From NCBI GenBank assembly GCA_015680685.1, contig MNCI01030955.1:729636-793635 (forward strand): a DNA stretch of 64,000 nt. Reading direction: 5' to 3'. Shown piece after piece: positions 11,440-23,241 of this stretch; positions within the stretch are counted from its first letter, which is position 1; each line of letters starts with the position of its first letter. Made by a program: the position numbers and the translations under genes. Under the pieces are notes generated by a model that saw only the letters and a list, made by a program, of their open reading frames with translations, was not told the origin of the DNA and made no database searches. Source of the stretch: Gnetum montanum (taxonomy: Eukaryota > Streptophyta > Gnetopsida > Gnetales > Gnetaceae).

Positions 11440-12235
11440 CCAGTGTCGTATCTACATTGATTCAACCACAAAGCTGAAGAGGTAGCCACATTGGTGATTG
11501 TACCCCAAATTGAAGTGGATCATCAAAGAGGAAATCGAACAACTCCTCAAGATAGGGTTTATCTATCCCATTGCAGATAGTGAATGGGTTAGCTCACTCG
11601 TGATTGTGCTAAAGAAAGGTGGCAAGTGGCAGGTCTACATCGACTTTCGACTATTGAAAATGACAACATTCAAATATCATTTTCCATTTCCACTTGTGGA
11701 TCAAGTATTGGATACTATATCTGGGTATTGCTATTATAGCTTTCTGGATGGTTATAGTGGCTATAACCAAATCCAAATCATGCTAGAGGATTAGGCCAAA
11801 ATAACATTCACAAGTCCTTAGGGGACTTTTGCATATTGAAAGATGCTTTTTGGTCTATGCAATACTCCTATAACATTCCAACACTTGATCTTAAGAATTT
11901 TTAGTAGCAAATTGGTTGTAGAATGGAAGTCTTCATGGAATACTTCTCCACCTATGGTGCCACATTTGAGCAAGCCTTGGACCACCTTGAGTTAGTGCTT
12001 AAAAGGTGTGTGAATATAAATCTTTAGCTTAATTAGCAGAAGAGCCATCTGATGGTCCAAGAGGGAATTGTATTGGGGCATAGAATTTCTTAGGCAGGGA
12101 TTGAGGTGGATCCTAAAAAGATAAGGATCATCTAAGGAATAACTAGCCAACCAAAAACTGTTAAAGGTATCTAGTCATTCCTTGGACACACTGGCTACTA
12201 TCAGTGTTTTATAGAGAATTTCTCTAAGATTGCAA
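11440..12235 (+). pseudogene. pol: Element A reverse transcriptase
   Basis: The longest open part (11498-11794) contains the Athila-type N-terminal RT blocks KEEIEQLL, FIYPIADSEWVSSLVIV, a degraded CIDFRLL, FPFPLVDQVLD and the hallmark FLDGYSGYNQI. Downstream, KRCVNINL and SHLMVQEGIVLGHRIS follow in order. At 11928-11957 the catalytic box reads VFMEYFSTYG, so the double aspartate (FMDD in element C) is lost. Stops are mainly TAG. The enzyme would copy element RNA in gag particles; this copy cannot work. Confidence 0.85.
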
Positions 12236-12735
12236 AATCATTGGTCAAGCTTACAATGAAAGATACTTTATTCATATGGACCAAGAAATGTGAAAATGCA
12301 TTCCAAAGCCTCAAGTAGAAGCTCATAGAGACTCTAAGTCTACAAGCACCTGACTGGTTGAGACCATTTCATATAATGATAGATCCATCAAACTATGCCT
12401 TAGGAGTTGTGCTTATGTAGTTGGATGACAAGAAACATCCATATTACATCCCTTGTACAAGTTGAAGCATTATAGATGCATAGTTGAATTACAATGCCAC
12501 AAAGAAAGAACTAATAGTGGTGGTGTATGCTCTAGAGAGGTTCAGGTACTATGTGCTTGGATACAAAGTGTTTGTGCACACTAATCATAGTGCCATTTTC
12601 TTCCTTATGAATAAGCCAATGGCGAGCCCTCACATCATACGGTGGTTGGTGATCTTGTAGGAATTCAGTCTTACAATGATAGATGGAAAGGAAACTAAGA
12701 ATGTGATCACTTATCACTTGTCTCAATTATGATGG
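12236..12735 (+). pseudogene. pol: Element A RNase H
   Basis: The frame after RT reads KTVKGI-SFLGHTGYYQCFIENF, then PFHIMIDPSNYALGVVLM, KELIVVVYALERFRYY and VHTNHSAIFFLMNK, closing with VITYHLSQL near 12700-12730. This is the single RNase H domain of Ty3/gypsy pol, which removes the RNA template. Relative to element C the order and spacing are kept. Decay is by stops, with few frame changes. No second RNase H follows, which fits the Athila type rather than Tat. Confidence 0.8.
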
Positions 12736-12779
12736 GATAACAAAGAGGAGAGCCCACTCTCTAACCAATTTCTTGACAA

Positions 12780-14080
12780 ACTCCTCTTTACTGGTGCAAT
12801 AAATAAACATGTCCCATATGAACCAAAATGGTATGATGGCATCCTCACTTATTTTCTCACTCAAGAGATGCCACAAGATCTATACTATAGGAAGAAACAA
12901 TAGTTTCTTAATTAGGCCAAATGCTTTATGGAAACCAACAAACACCTTTATAAGGTGTGTATTGATGGCCTAGTTCATTGGTGTGTACTTGATGTTGATT
13001 AACTGTGCGTTCTCCAGGATGCTCATGAGGTCCTTGTTGGGGCCATTATGCTAGGAGATGAATGACCATTAAGATCCTAATGATAGGGTATTATTGGTCA
13101 ACCATCTTTAGGGATGCGCACTAATTTGTTTGCTCTTGTGAATGCTATCAATGAGTTAGTGGGATGATCACCCAAATGAAGAGACCTCAACAATGGATTC
13201 AACCATTGGAACGCTATGTCTATTTCAAATGAAAAGATTTACATAATCATCACCATTGATTACTACACAAAATGGGTAGAAGAAATAGTTGTCATCGACT
13301 ATACATTATCTACTATTGCACTGCTTGTACAGTAAAATGTTGTAAACTGGTTTGGGGTGCCATGTGCACTAATTTCTAATAACAAAACCCATTTAATAGG
13401 TACTACCTTTCATAAGCTTATGCAACGCTTGGGGGTTGAACATAAACTAACAACACCCTACCACACCCAAGCCAATGGTCAAGCAAAAGTTACTAATAAG
13501 GAAATCATGAAGATCCTGATAAGAACTATTAGCAAATATAGGAGAGACTAGAGCACAAAACTAAAAAATGCCCTATAGGCATATTTCTCAACATGGAAAC
13601 TTTCTATAGGCTACTCTCCCTATGAGTAGGTGTATGAAAAATTACCAACTCTACCTATCCAATCCGAGCTCCATACAATTTCAACAGCTTACAACTTTAA
13701 ACCTTGATCTTAGCCTAGCATAAAAAGAAAGATTAATCAACCTGAATGTGGTAGATAAAAATCAATTAGTAGCCCTATCCTTGAATGAAGTGCACAAAAA
13801 ATTTAGTAAACAATGCCATGAGCTTAGGATAAGTAAAGTGACATTTCAACTTGGAGATAAGGTTCTCTATTGGAACCCCATACACGTACCTTAATGAACT
13901 AAGTTTCGAACACTGTGGGAGAGGCCTTATATTATCTATGAAATCTCTTCTTTTGGGGCCATGTTGATCTACAAACCTAAGAACCCAAACAAAAAGTAGC
14001 TAGTTAATACACAACTAGTTAAACCTTTCCATGAGCCTAAGCAAGCCAATGGAAGCAATGCCTCAACAGATGGACAACGT
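12780..14080 (+). pseudogene. pol: Element A integrase, including C-terminal domain
   Basis: Integrase inserts element DNA into the genome. The core reads IIITIDYYTKWVEE (first Asp kept), then VPCALISNNKTHLIGTTFHKL (near 13350-13420) where element C has ISDNGTH, so the second catalytic Asp is Asn. HTQANGQAKVTNKEI follows, with Lys replacing the catalytic Glu region's usual AE. Unlike element C, this copy keeps the C-terminal stretch: GYSPYE-VYEKLP, FQLGDKVLYWNP, then YEISSFGAM near 13940. It ends near 14080 in a purine-rich 'cagtcgtggaggag' that resembles the PPT of elements B-D, but no LTR follows. Confidence 0.8.
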
Positions 14081-16380
14081 CACTCAATCTTTTAGATCTC
14101 CTCCTTGTAACTCAGTCGTGGAGGAGATGACCATAAATGCTAATAATTTAAAGTAACTCCTTAATTGTTAAGAAATTATTTTCAATCATAGATACAAAGA
14201 ACATGACCAAAAAAACCCAAATTCATCAATAGCATTGCACTTACAGATGCAAAAAAACCCAAATTTTCACTAAAATGTAGCTAGAAAAACCCTAGTTTGC
14301 AATTCACTGACTACAGAAAAAACCTAAAAAATATTCTAAAAATCAAAAATTCATCTAAAACCCTTCTACAATGCATCTTACATTCCTAGAGAGCTAAGAT
14401 GCTAACTATATGTGGCCAAAACCTCACCAACACTGCTAGTTTAGCCATAGAAAAGCCCAAAATCCTCAAAAAATAATGCTAAAACAATATACACTAGGTG
14501 AAGAAAAAACCCAAATATTTACCATGAATAATATAGAAAATCTAATTCCACCTCTATGATGGTAATAAAAACCTCGAATAACAATTCTATGCAGTTAAAA
14601 CCTAGAAATATCAGCATACATAGGCTAGAAAAGACAACGAAATTTCACAAAAATAAACAAGAATAGAGCATCAATGCTACACATGTGCTTGGGAAAAACC
14701 CAAATCACTGCCAAAAAGCAAAAATTCCCCAAATATCATTTCCATGATAGATAGAAAGGCTAAATCCTATATTCAACATTATTGAATGTAAAAATATCCA
14801 CCCAAACAAGCCTAGAAGTTAGAAAATGTTTCCACAATTTGGCCAAAAAAGGAGAAAATAATGGAAAATTGGTACCTGGAAGTCATAGATGAGGATCCTT
14901 CTCCCACTAATGGATTTCAAAGCCTTAAAATGATCTATGCAACCTCCTCTACCTCTTCCAGTCTTGGGTTTTAACTTATTGATGCCTTACCCTTCACCAT
15001 GGTTGCCAAATTCTAGAAGTTCTACCTTTGACTACTACAAAGAGGAACTTGAGGTTCTTAAGTTTGCTCCAACACACTAAGCACAAGAGGTAGAGGATGC
15101 TAAAATTCTTGAAATATGTTGTGTAGGTGGGTTTATAATCCCAAGTCCAAATTTAACATGTTGGGTAAGGGAAATTAGCTTCAAATGTTGGGTTTTGATG
15201 CAAAAATCCTCCTAGATGCCCACGCGCTACCTATGAAACCTCTTGCATGCTAAGAAATGCCCTATACATACTTTGGTTTGAAAATTAACTAGGAAATAAA
15301 CTTCATACATTGGTTTCTATTGAAACATTTGGTTTTCCTAACCCAAAAGCTACAATCATGTGTAATTTTGGTGGTGAGTACATCCCACAAGGCATGGGCA
15401 AAAACATCAAAAACTCCACATGCTAGCTTACACACTAGGGAGAGGAAATAGGGGAGGAAATTAAGTTTATATGTTGTGTTTTGGCTAAGATTATGGGATC
15501 CAAGCCTTATACGCTATCAACTAAGTCCATTTGGACCATAGGTGGGTTCCACATATCACAAGCTAGAATATCTTGGGTTGTACATGCTAGGGATGGAAAA
15601 TTAGTTGGTAAATTAACTCCATATGCTGGAAATCTATGAAAATATAATTTCCTTTGCTCCACACGCTACCCATCCAATCTCATATATTGACATGTGAACC
15701 CCACAAAGTCTAAGAAAAACCACTAAGATTTCCATACACTGTGGTTTGGAAATTGACTGGGAAATCAAATTCATGTTGTATCTTGGCATGAAATTGACAT
15801 TCAAGGTTTCACATGCTATCAAATTGTTGATAGGTAGATCCCAAAACCCTAGAATCAAACTACTAAGTCTCCTATACGTTGGGAAAGGAAAATTAATAGG
15901 GAAATTAGCTTCTATATGCTACCAAACCCTAAACTTTAGTTCATATGCTACCAAATCAAGTCTTATATGTTGTTGAACTAATCTAGAGTGTTCACATGCT
16001 ACCAAGGTGGGTCCTACATACTAAATATTTGACCCAAAGTAGTCACAAGATGTTCAAATGGGTCCCACATGCTAAAGATCTAGTCTGGAGCATTCAAACA
16101 CTATTAAACTAGGTCCCACACATTTGGAATCCATCTTGGAGTACCCACACGATGGGAATTTAAGCCCCATACACTATGAATATGCCACATGATGTCCAAA
16201 TGCTATGGAAATAGCCCCCAAATGTTGGAAATATAAATTTTCAACTTTTTAAACTAGTTTGACCATAAAGACCCATTATTTTTACCTTTTATAGCCTATT
16301 TTCATTATATTTTTGCCTATTTTAACCATAAAATAACCTAAATAAAAAATAATTATTATTTAATATTATTTTTCACCCCA
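14081..16380. other. Non-coding stretch with loose 'cacatgct' repeats
   Basis: No coding frame was recognised. From about 15100 to 16220, words such as 'tcccacatgct', 'ccatatgctgg' and 'ggaaattaactt' recur at irregular 60-100 base steps, suggesting a very degenerate tandem array. It may be untranslated or LTR sequence of element A or of T1. No terminus could be identified. Confidence 0.45.
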
Positions 16381-16384
16381 TTCA

Positions 16385-16640
16385 AGGTCATTTGACCTTG
16401 TTTAGCCTCATTTGATACCATTTTACATCATTGGATATCATTTGACATCATTTTGCATCAATTTGACATCATTTGACCTCGTTTAGCCTTATTTAACATT
16501 ATTTTACATCATTTTGAGGTCATTTGACATCATTTCATATCATTTTGACATGACTTGACATTATTTAGACCTTATTCAACCTCATTTGGCCCTTTAACAT
16601 TATCCTACATCAATTTACATCATTTAGTCCTTATTCTATC
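16385..16640 (+). repeat. Degenerate 'catcatttgac' minisatellite
   Basis: Words of the form CATCATTTGAC(A/C)T recur about every 12-25 bases across roughly 255 bases ('catttgacatcatttt', 'catttgacctcgtttagcc'). The array is AT-rich and lies 5' of the T1 pol remnant. Confidence 0.8.
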
Positions 16641-16841
16641 ATGTTTTACTGTAATCTACCTTCTTTGATCTTAGTTTATCTTATAGTAACCTTACTTTGC
16701 ATTATTTTATTTTTTTTACTTCGTTTCAAATTTATCTTACTCTATTATGCCACATTATTATATTATTTTTGTATTATTTTTAGCTTTTTTGATAAAATGT
16801 CACGTAGGTGCCACTTAATGTGTTCTTGTTGACATGTAGGT

Positions 16842-17185
16842 TCGAGCTATGAAGACATGGAAACAATTCAACTTATCTTTGAGCTTGAATGGACCCCATG
16901 ATGAGGTCAAACATTTAATTGACCTCAAATATCTAGATCTTAAGCCCAAGAGCCTATTGGATTATATGGATTCAATAGAGAAGTCCTTAGAATGACTCAA
17001 TTATATAGTTAAAACTCTTGAATTAGAGGCTGGAGACATTACAGAGGATTCTATAGTTGAAGTCCCTATTACAACCCACAATGGTGAGGGGAAAACACTA
17101 AAATTAAGTTTTTCACTTGAACCCTAGTTAGCCCAAGACATCACCAAGGCTCTCTAAGATAACATTAAATATTTTTCATGATTAT
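16842..17185 (+). pseudogene. pol: T1 Tat-like pol, protease-RT linker (part 1)
   Basis: One plus frame reads TLELEAGDITEDSIVEVPIT and NGEGKTLKLSFSLEP, then ITKAL-DNIKYFS, which runs into the target duplication of element B. The same segment occurs on the minus strand in T2 (near 46860-47050: NGEGNTLKLSSTLEP...). In Tat-type pol this linker lies before reverse transcriptase. Joined across element B the frame continues as YKDMPRIDP, a typical Tat RT entry motif, so part 2 begins at 23242. No gag or protease upstream was recognised. Confidence 0.75.
17181..17185. other. Target-site duplication of element B, left copy (ATTAT)
   Basis: ATTAT precedes the 5' LTR and is repeated at 23242-23246 directly after the 3' LTR. 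A 5-bp duplication is normal for Ty3/gypsy integration. Both copies lie inside the interrupted T1 pol frame. Confidence 0.95.
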
Positions 17186-18009
17186 TGATGAGACGCAATA
17201 TGCACAAGCCGCGATATCGCGTCGTCCCCTGCGATATCGCATACGCGATATCGCGGTCTGTCGCCAAATCTATAAATAAGAGGCGGCACTCCCCTCATTT
17301 CTCATCCTAAGCATAAAGTAACGAAGCTCTGGCGGATTGATCACCCCAGAGATAGAATAATTTCCATGTGCCCGCAGTAGGAGTCTCAAAGTGAACGGAT
17401 CTCTATTCGAGTGAATTGTACCTGAGCACATACTTGCGTGCGGCAATAAAGACGAACTTTCCAATAAACCTTGCAGCATGTGGACTAAGCTAAATAGGAT
17501 TTAATTACTGTTGAGTGTTTAATTGCTTTCCTAGATAATTAATCTCTCTTCACCCTTATCTCCTAGTAATGCGGAATGAGTACGATTTAATCATGAGCAT
17601 TTAAGTGTGACTACTTGGTAACCCAGTAGTGTACCTAGGGTTTGCGCTTGGTGATCCCAGTGGTAGTTGTGCATGAAGTTCAGGATGTGTACGGATGATT
17701 AAGGGTGGATGCTCATCGCACTTAGGCTAGATTAGATTTCCTTACCGTTTCCTCCTAGCTTAGCTTAGTTAATTTTACATTCCACTACCTTCAGGAGTAG
17801 CGTTAGAATTAGGAACACATCATACACCTCATCTGGACTAAACCATACGTGACAAATATAATACTAGTCCAGGTGGGAAGACAGCGAACTGCGACCTAAG
17901 GATAACTGTCTAGGTGCCACAACTAGTCCGTTTGCGGAGTTTGACCGGATCGCGCGTGAAAATGCTCGTATTCGTATGGTTGAGTGTAGGGGTACCTCGC
18001 CACTCATCA
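17186..18009 (+). repeat. Element B 5' LTR
   Basis: Starts TGATGAGACG and ends CACTCATCA. The palindromic GCGATATCGC array spans 17209-17256, the TATA box (TATAAATA) 17271-17278 and AATAAA 17445-17450. Compared with the 3' LTR it lacks 44 bases, all inside the array. Confidence 0.95.
17209..17256 (+). promoter_or_regulatory. Palindromic GATATC array, element B 5' LTR
   Basis: Three GCGATATCGC-type units, two joined as GCGATATCGC-AT-ACGCGATATCGCG, end 14 bases before the TATA box. Position and dyad symmetry suggest a binding site for a dimeric transcription factor. That role is inference. Confidence 0.7.
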
Positions 18010-18010
18010 T

Positions 18011-18028
18011 AGGCACTATTGCCAGGGA
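18011..18028 (+). promoter_or_regulatory. Element B primer-binding site (degraded tRNA-Asp type)
   Basis: AGGCACTATTGCCAGGGA lies one base after the 5' LTR. It matches TGGCGCCGTTGCCGGGGA at 13 of 18 positions. Four of the five mismatches are C-to-T or G-to-A transitions; the first base is T-to-A. Confidence 0.75.
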
Positions 18029-18124
18029 TGGTGCTAGTTATCTAGATTAGTTATATCATACAAGGTCGCTGTAAAGGACTTAACGATATATCTTTTAGAA
18101 AGAAATAATTATTCACACACAACA

Positions 18125-20437
18125 ATGGCCCTCCTACAAGACCACGGTAATGCCACACTTAGTAAGGAAATTCATTGGAGAACCAACGCATTAGCTAACA
18201 ATGAAGATTGGAGTATTCAACCTTATGCAGGAGTTCCCTATGTTTATGAACACCCCAGCGATACTCAAGGACCCTCGTCATCCCACACTGACACCTCTAG
18301 TAAGGATGAGACATCTTGTAGAACGAGAAGGCCCGAAAGGCCTAGGACCTTCTCAATAATTGACAAGAATTTGCTTGGGGATGATTGGAAGGTTTACAAA
18401 AGTCATAATGAGTTTTACAGTTCCTTCTCTTCCTCTACTTCTTCAACGTCAGATTGTGATACAGATGACTATCTTTCAAGGGATAGGCATAGAACTAAAA
18501 ATCAAGCTCACAAAGGAAATCAAGAATGCCAACATAAACAAAGGCAACATCGTCCCAACACACGAACACACAACTTACCTGGTGATGATGAAACCCTGCT
18601 GGTCACTAAGAGTCTAACGCAAATACAAGAGGCTATTCAAATCTCACGTAGGCATCGTAAAGAGAGCCGTCTACCCAGGCTTGATTTAAACAACTTTCCC
18701 AAGTTTCTAGGAGGCTATGATTCAGATCCACAACATCATTTACAAGCCTTATACGATGCTTGCATATGGAACAACATTGATAATGGGTGGCAAAAACTTA
18801 AGCTCTTCCCTATGACACTCGTTGGTCAAGCAAAAGTATGGTATAGATCGTTAAAACCAAGCTCAATACGACATTGGCCAACAATGGTAGAAGCTTTTAA
18901 TGAAAGATATCAAACCTACACAAGTGGGTCAGCCTTGAGGAAACAAATCCAAGAGTGGAAACAAGCACAACATGAACCCTTGGACATGGCCTCAGAAAGA
19001 TATTACACACTGTTAAACAACTGTCCAGGCCATGAGTTCTCCGAAGAAAGGCTAATGAATCATATCATTGATGGGCTACATCATGAAATAAGAGAGACCT
19101 TAGGAATGTATGCCCAAGGTCAACTATACGAACTATGAACCCATCAATTACAAGAGCTTATTAAGCAGGTAGCAAAAGAAGAAGGAGAACTAGCCAAATG
19201 GGAGAATGTTAAACGTTCTCAATAGGACCAAAATCCCAGCTTAGCAAGGGTCCATAATCATAAAGAGGAGAAATCCACTCACTTTAAGGAGGTGGAATCA
19301 TCTTTTCCAAACCAAGAAATAGGACAGGACACCACGCAACAATCGAAACAAAGGGTAGAAGATCATAAGAATAAGAGCTCGACTGCCAATTGCACATATC
19401 AATGTAATGTTTGTCTGTACGATCACCCCAAGGGCCAATGCCCAGTCTTATCACATTTACATGAGCATTGGGGAGGAATGTTACATCCAGATTTCGTACA
19501 GAAATATCTGGTTCAACCACGGTGGCAAAAACCTCAGTCATGGGGGAGGCCACCGCCAGCTGGACCGTACCCTTCATATGTTCCAATGCCAAATTCTTAT
19601 TATTATGTTCAAAACCTTGTTTCTCCATCAAGCTCATCATCCTCTACCTCACCTCCTCGTTATCATTCTCCCGAGTACTATCCACCCATGTCCTCTCCAA
19701 CAAGATCACCACCTCATGTGCCTTACACTTATTACGCTTATCCTCAACCTCCTTCTTCTCAATACTATCAACCACCTCCTACATCACAACCGCATTATCA
19801 TTCTCCTCCATACTATCATCCCATGTCCTCAACACAACCACCGCCTTTTGTACCTCACATTTCTCCTAATTTTCAACATTCTTATCCTTTCCCTCCTTCT
19901 ACATTGCCACCAACTGTTCCTGAAGTTTTTGCACCACAACACCAACCTGCAAACTTTACTTGTGCTGCTACTCCCAATAGCAGTGAAGGTCCTTCACAAC
20001 ATCGAAAGCATCCCTTCTTTAGACATGGTCATCGAAAGGGACATCGCAGTTCAGCAACCACTGCATCCACCAACTCAGCACAAACCCAACACTGTGGTGC
20101 ATCTTCCTCTACAAACCCAATGCCTCATGTTACCTCATCAAGGCCACCACTTAACACCCCAACAACCATATGACCCAATGAATACAGCCATGGAGGACGA
20201 CATCCTGATCCTTGCATACCATCTACCGATCCCAATTATCCTAGTGGGTTAACTCATTATCCGGAAACTACATCTTATAAATTGACCCACTATGATTACT
20301 ATAATCAAGTGTGTGAACCCCAATGGGGTCAGTATGACCAGGTCCCAATATTTCCAATATGCGAGGATTCTAATCTTCCATTAATTAATTCTAGTCATGC
20401 TCAACCATTTTGGTATGGGGGGTATCCTCCATTCTAA
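18125..20437 (+). pseudogene. gag: Element B gag (770 codons, three stops)
   Basis: One uninterrupted register runs from ATG 18125 to TAA 20435, broken only by TGA 19136, TAG 19223 and TGA 20171. Residues 160-340 form the capsid-type domain: LPRLDLNNFPKFLGGYD, LVGQAKVWYRSL, FNERYQTY and CPGHEFSEERLMNHIIDGL. A zinc knuckle CNVCLYDHPKGQC (C-x2-C-x3-H-x4-C) is at 19403-19441. A long Pro/Tyr/Ser-rich tail follows and ends GGYPPF, as in element D. Gag assembles the cytoplasmic particle that packages RNA. No pol follows. The first TGA is shared with element D; the other two look specific to this copy. This is the best preserved gag in the window. Confidence 0.9.
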
Positions 20438-20572
20438 CAACACGGAATTAATAAATATTTTTCTGATTCTTTAATTTTTCAACTTTTTGTTTTCTAGTTT
20501 TTCACTTTTTAATTTATTGTTTTATCTTTTTGTCTTTTAAGTTTTTGTTTTACAACATCATTATACTTTTCC

Positions 20573-20574
<2 letters not shown>

Positions 20575-20604
<30 letters not shown>
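20575..20604 (+). repeat. (TG)n microsatellite
   Basis: Fifteen TG units in a row in the 3' non-coding part of element B. Confidence 0.95.
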
Positions 20605-20605
<1 letters not shown>

Positions 20606-21552
20606 TCCAACCTTTAAGTTTGTCACCCAATAAGTGTTCAGAATGATGGTATGAACTGTTTCCATATTGATTGCTAATGTTTGGTTTTTACCTTTAAGTT
20701 ACAATGTTGACACTAAGGTATGTTCTTTTGATATGGCAGGCAATGAGTCCACTTCATCCATCCATCCATCAAGTCTATGGTTTCTCTTGGCTTGGAAATG
20801 TACAGTCCCCTTCTAATAAGAACTTTAACGAATCAGTGACTGGGTATTTCTCAAACTAAAGAAGGACTCAAGGTTTGAAAAAGATGTGACTTCAAGGGAA
20901 CTTGATGCATTTGTGTTGGCCATTCATTTGGGTGCTTGGATGTGTTCTTCTTGAGTTTTCTTACCGTTCTGATGTTACCCATTCTTTGGAAGCTGAGACA
21001 ATAAAAATAAGAAGTCTTTGCATGGTGTGGTCCCCACGCATAAAAGCACAAAACAACAAAAAAAAACCAAAGTGAGGATTCAAAGCACACCCCTTAGACG
21101 ACATAATTTTGGGCTGCAAGCACTGGTTATGGAACCAAAGTATTCCTTCTAACTAAGGCCCTTCTCGCTTCCCATTCTCTCCTTTGTTTCGTCGGAATGG
21201 TGGTGGCTCTTGGAGCTGCATTCTTATTACTCCAGTGGATGGTTTAGCCAACTGCATTAATGAGAAGTCACTGAAAGTGGTTGGTTTGAGGCCAGAGTTG
21301 GACTGAGATTTGCCAAGTCCCATTAATCATACAACACACACGGGGCTGTACACCATCTTGTTCTTGGGATCCCATTCCATCCTCTTCTCTCCACCCTTCT
21401 CTCCATTGTTCACCTTATTGCCGGTTGTATCATTAGTGTATATTTTTGTAGATACATTGTTTTCTTTTTGGTAAATTCTTCTAGTTCAGACTTTAACTCT
21501 TGTTCCAAAGGACATTCCCAGAGCCTACGAACTCTTTGAATGTGGGATTGTT

Positions 21553-21593
21553 AGGGCACTAAGGGCATGAGCCTGCTTTGGGGAGGACCCACT
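21553..21593 (+). other. Conserved 3' non-coding motif, element B copy
   Basis: The words 'agggca', 'gcctgctttggggaggaccc' and 'act' match stretches at 35998-36040 (element C) and 40021-40063 (element D) better than their flanks do. Function unknown. Confidence 0.65.
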
Positions 21594-22357
21594 GACATTC
21601 CTATTTGATGCATTCATTGGCTTCTTTTCCTTACACATTTTGCAATTAATTTTAATTTTGTTCATTTCCATCTTGACATCCACTTCATCGATGCCATAGT
21701 TATCCCTTTTTACCTATCTTTCTTACTCCTTTTCTTTCTCCATTCTAACACTACCGGAGGTTCGTGATTAGTCATGGGGGTATGGGGTCCGCTTTTTTCG
21801 ATTTTCTCCTAGCCCCGAAATTTTTAATTTTCTTCCTAACCCCTACACCTTCGGTAGTCATTAGTAACATATTCCGAGGTCCATATCAGCCATACCACAA
21901 CCTAGCTAATGGACTTACACCGAAGCAAGGTATCAATTACATGATGATTCAATTACCCTTGCTAATATATGATTGTGTTGTGTGTGCAGATGGTAATCAT
22001 ATAACAACGGAATGGATCTGGAACAAAACACTTGGAATGGAGCAGCGCTAAAGCAGCTATGTAAGGAGAAGAATTGATGAGGCACTTACGGATGGACAAC
22101 GGAACGTGCAATCTAGGCATTGGCAGTAGCAAGATTCGTCTCTTCTCTTCTCTTCTCTTCTCTCTCCTCTTTTCTCTCAACTACCAAATATGGCCTGATG
22201 TCATTGTAATAAGGTGTTCACCCTTGTTATCATGAACACCAGTTTTGTCAAGTATTGTAATAATGATCCGTTCACATGTCATCCCATTAGTTCCATCCCC
22301 CTCAATAATCCCATACCTTCCCGATATTATTGTAAGGAACTCGAGGACGAGTTTTCA

Positions 22358-22373
22358 TTCAGTCATGGGGGTA
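22358..22373 (+). promoter_or_regulatory. Element B polypurine tract region
   Basis: TCATGGGGGTA directly precedes the 3' LTR. The stretch before it ('ctcgaggacgagttttcattcag') is nearly identical in elements C and D. The PPT primes plus-strand DNA synthesis. Confidence 0.8.
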
Positions 22374-23241
22374 TGATGAGACGTGATATGCACCACGATA
22401 TCGCGGCCGCCGCGATATCGCATCCCCTGCGATATCACGTACGTGATATCGCGTCGTCCCTTGCGATATCGCATACGCGATATTGCGGTCCGCCACCAGA
22501 TCTATAAATAAGAGGTGGCACTCCCCTCATTTCTCATCCTAGGAATAAAGTAGCGAAGCTCTGGCAGATTGATCACCCCAGAGATAGAATAATTTCCATG
22601 TGCCCACAGTAGGTGTCTCAAAGTGAACGAATCTCTATTCGAGCGAATTGTACCTGAGCACATACTTGCGTGTGGCAATAAAGAAGAACTTTCCGATAAA
22701 CCTTGCAGCATGTGGACTAAGCTAAATAGGATTTAATTACTGTTGAGTGTTTAATTGCTTTCCTAGATAATTAATCTCTCTTCACCCTTATCTCCTAGTA
22801 ATGCAGAAATGAGTACGATTTAATCATGAGCATTTAAGTGTGACTACTTGGTAACCTAGTAGTGTACCAAGGGTTTGCGCTTGGTGATCCCAGTGGTAGT
22901 CGTGCACGAAGTTCAGGATGTGTACGGATGATTAAGGGTGGATGCTCATCGTACTTAGGCTAGATTAGATTTCTTTACCATTTCCTCCTAGCTTAGCTTA
23001 GTTAATTTTACATTCCACTACCTTCAGGAGTAGCGTTAGAATTAGGAACACATCATACACCTCATCTGGACTAAACCATACGTGACAAAGCTAATAACTA
23101 GTCCAGGTGGGAAGACAACGAACTGCGACCTAAGGCTAACTGTCTAGGTGCCACAACTAGTCCATCTGCGGAGTTCGACCGGATCGCGCGTACACGCTCG
23201 TATTCGTATGGTTGAGTGTAGGGGTACCTCGCCACTCATCA
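22374..23241 (+). repeat. Element B 3' LTR
   Basis: 868 bases, TGATGAGACG...CTCATCA. The palindromic array (22384-22488) is more than twice as long as in the 5' LTR, and the TATA box is at 22503-22510. Outside the array most differences from the 5' LTR are single transitions. It is followed by the ATTAT duplication. Confidence 0.95.
22384..22488 (+). promoter_or_regulatory. Palindromic GATATC array, element B 3' LTR
   Basis: Six GATATC or GATATT cores in about 105 bases, most extended to GCGATATCGC or ACGTGATATC. Compared with the 5' LTR, one 44-base segment between two GATATCGC repeats is extra, as expected from slippage or unequal exchange. Confidence 0.7.

Larger units (their letters stand above)
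20438..22373 (+). other. Element B 3' non-coding region
   Basis: No pol frame is present. It contains a (TG)n microsatellite, a motif shared with C and D (21553-21593), a polypurine-like word AGTCATGGGGGTATG near 21768-21782, an acceptor-like 'gtgtgtgcag' before ATG 21990 with only a short frame, and a CTTCT-rich tract (22138-22178). Element D carries a long second frame at the equivalent place, so B has probably lost one. Confidence 0.7.
17186..23241 (+). mobile_element. Element B: complete gag-only LTR retrotransposon
   Basis: This 6.06-kb element has LTRs of 824 and 868 bases that match at about 96-97% by eye, TGATGA...TCATCA ends, a tRNA-Asp-type PBS, a long gag frame, a PPT and a perfect ATTAT target duplication. 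There is no protease, reverse transcriptase or integrase between gag (ends 20437) and the 3' LTR (starts 22374), only about 1.9 kb of non-coding sequence. It therefore resembles the gag-retaining non-autonomous LTR elements known in plants (TR-GAG type) and would need pol supplied by a relative. LTR similarity suggests a more recent insertion than element C. Confidence 0.92.

Noticed and set aside
17209-17256. GATATC palindromes as transcription terminators or tRNA-like hairpins
   Set aside because: They lie upstream of the TATA box, not at transcript ends, and have no U-run or tRNA features.
19284-19640. Minus-strand frame opposite element B gag as an antisense gene
   Set aside because: Composition follows from the gag codons on the other strand; no family motif.
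19407-20252. Leu/His-rich 281-codon frame overlapping element B gag
   Set aside because: It is a shadow of the Pro/Tyr/Ser-rich gag tail in another frame; not conserved in element D.
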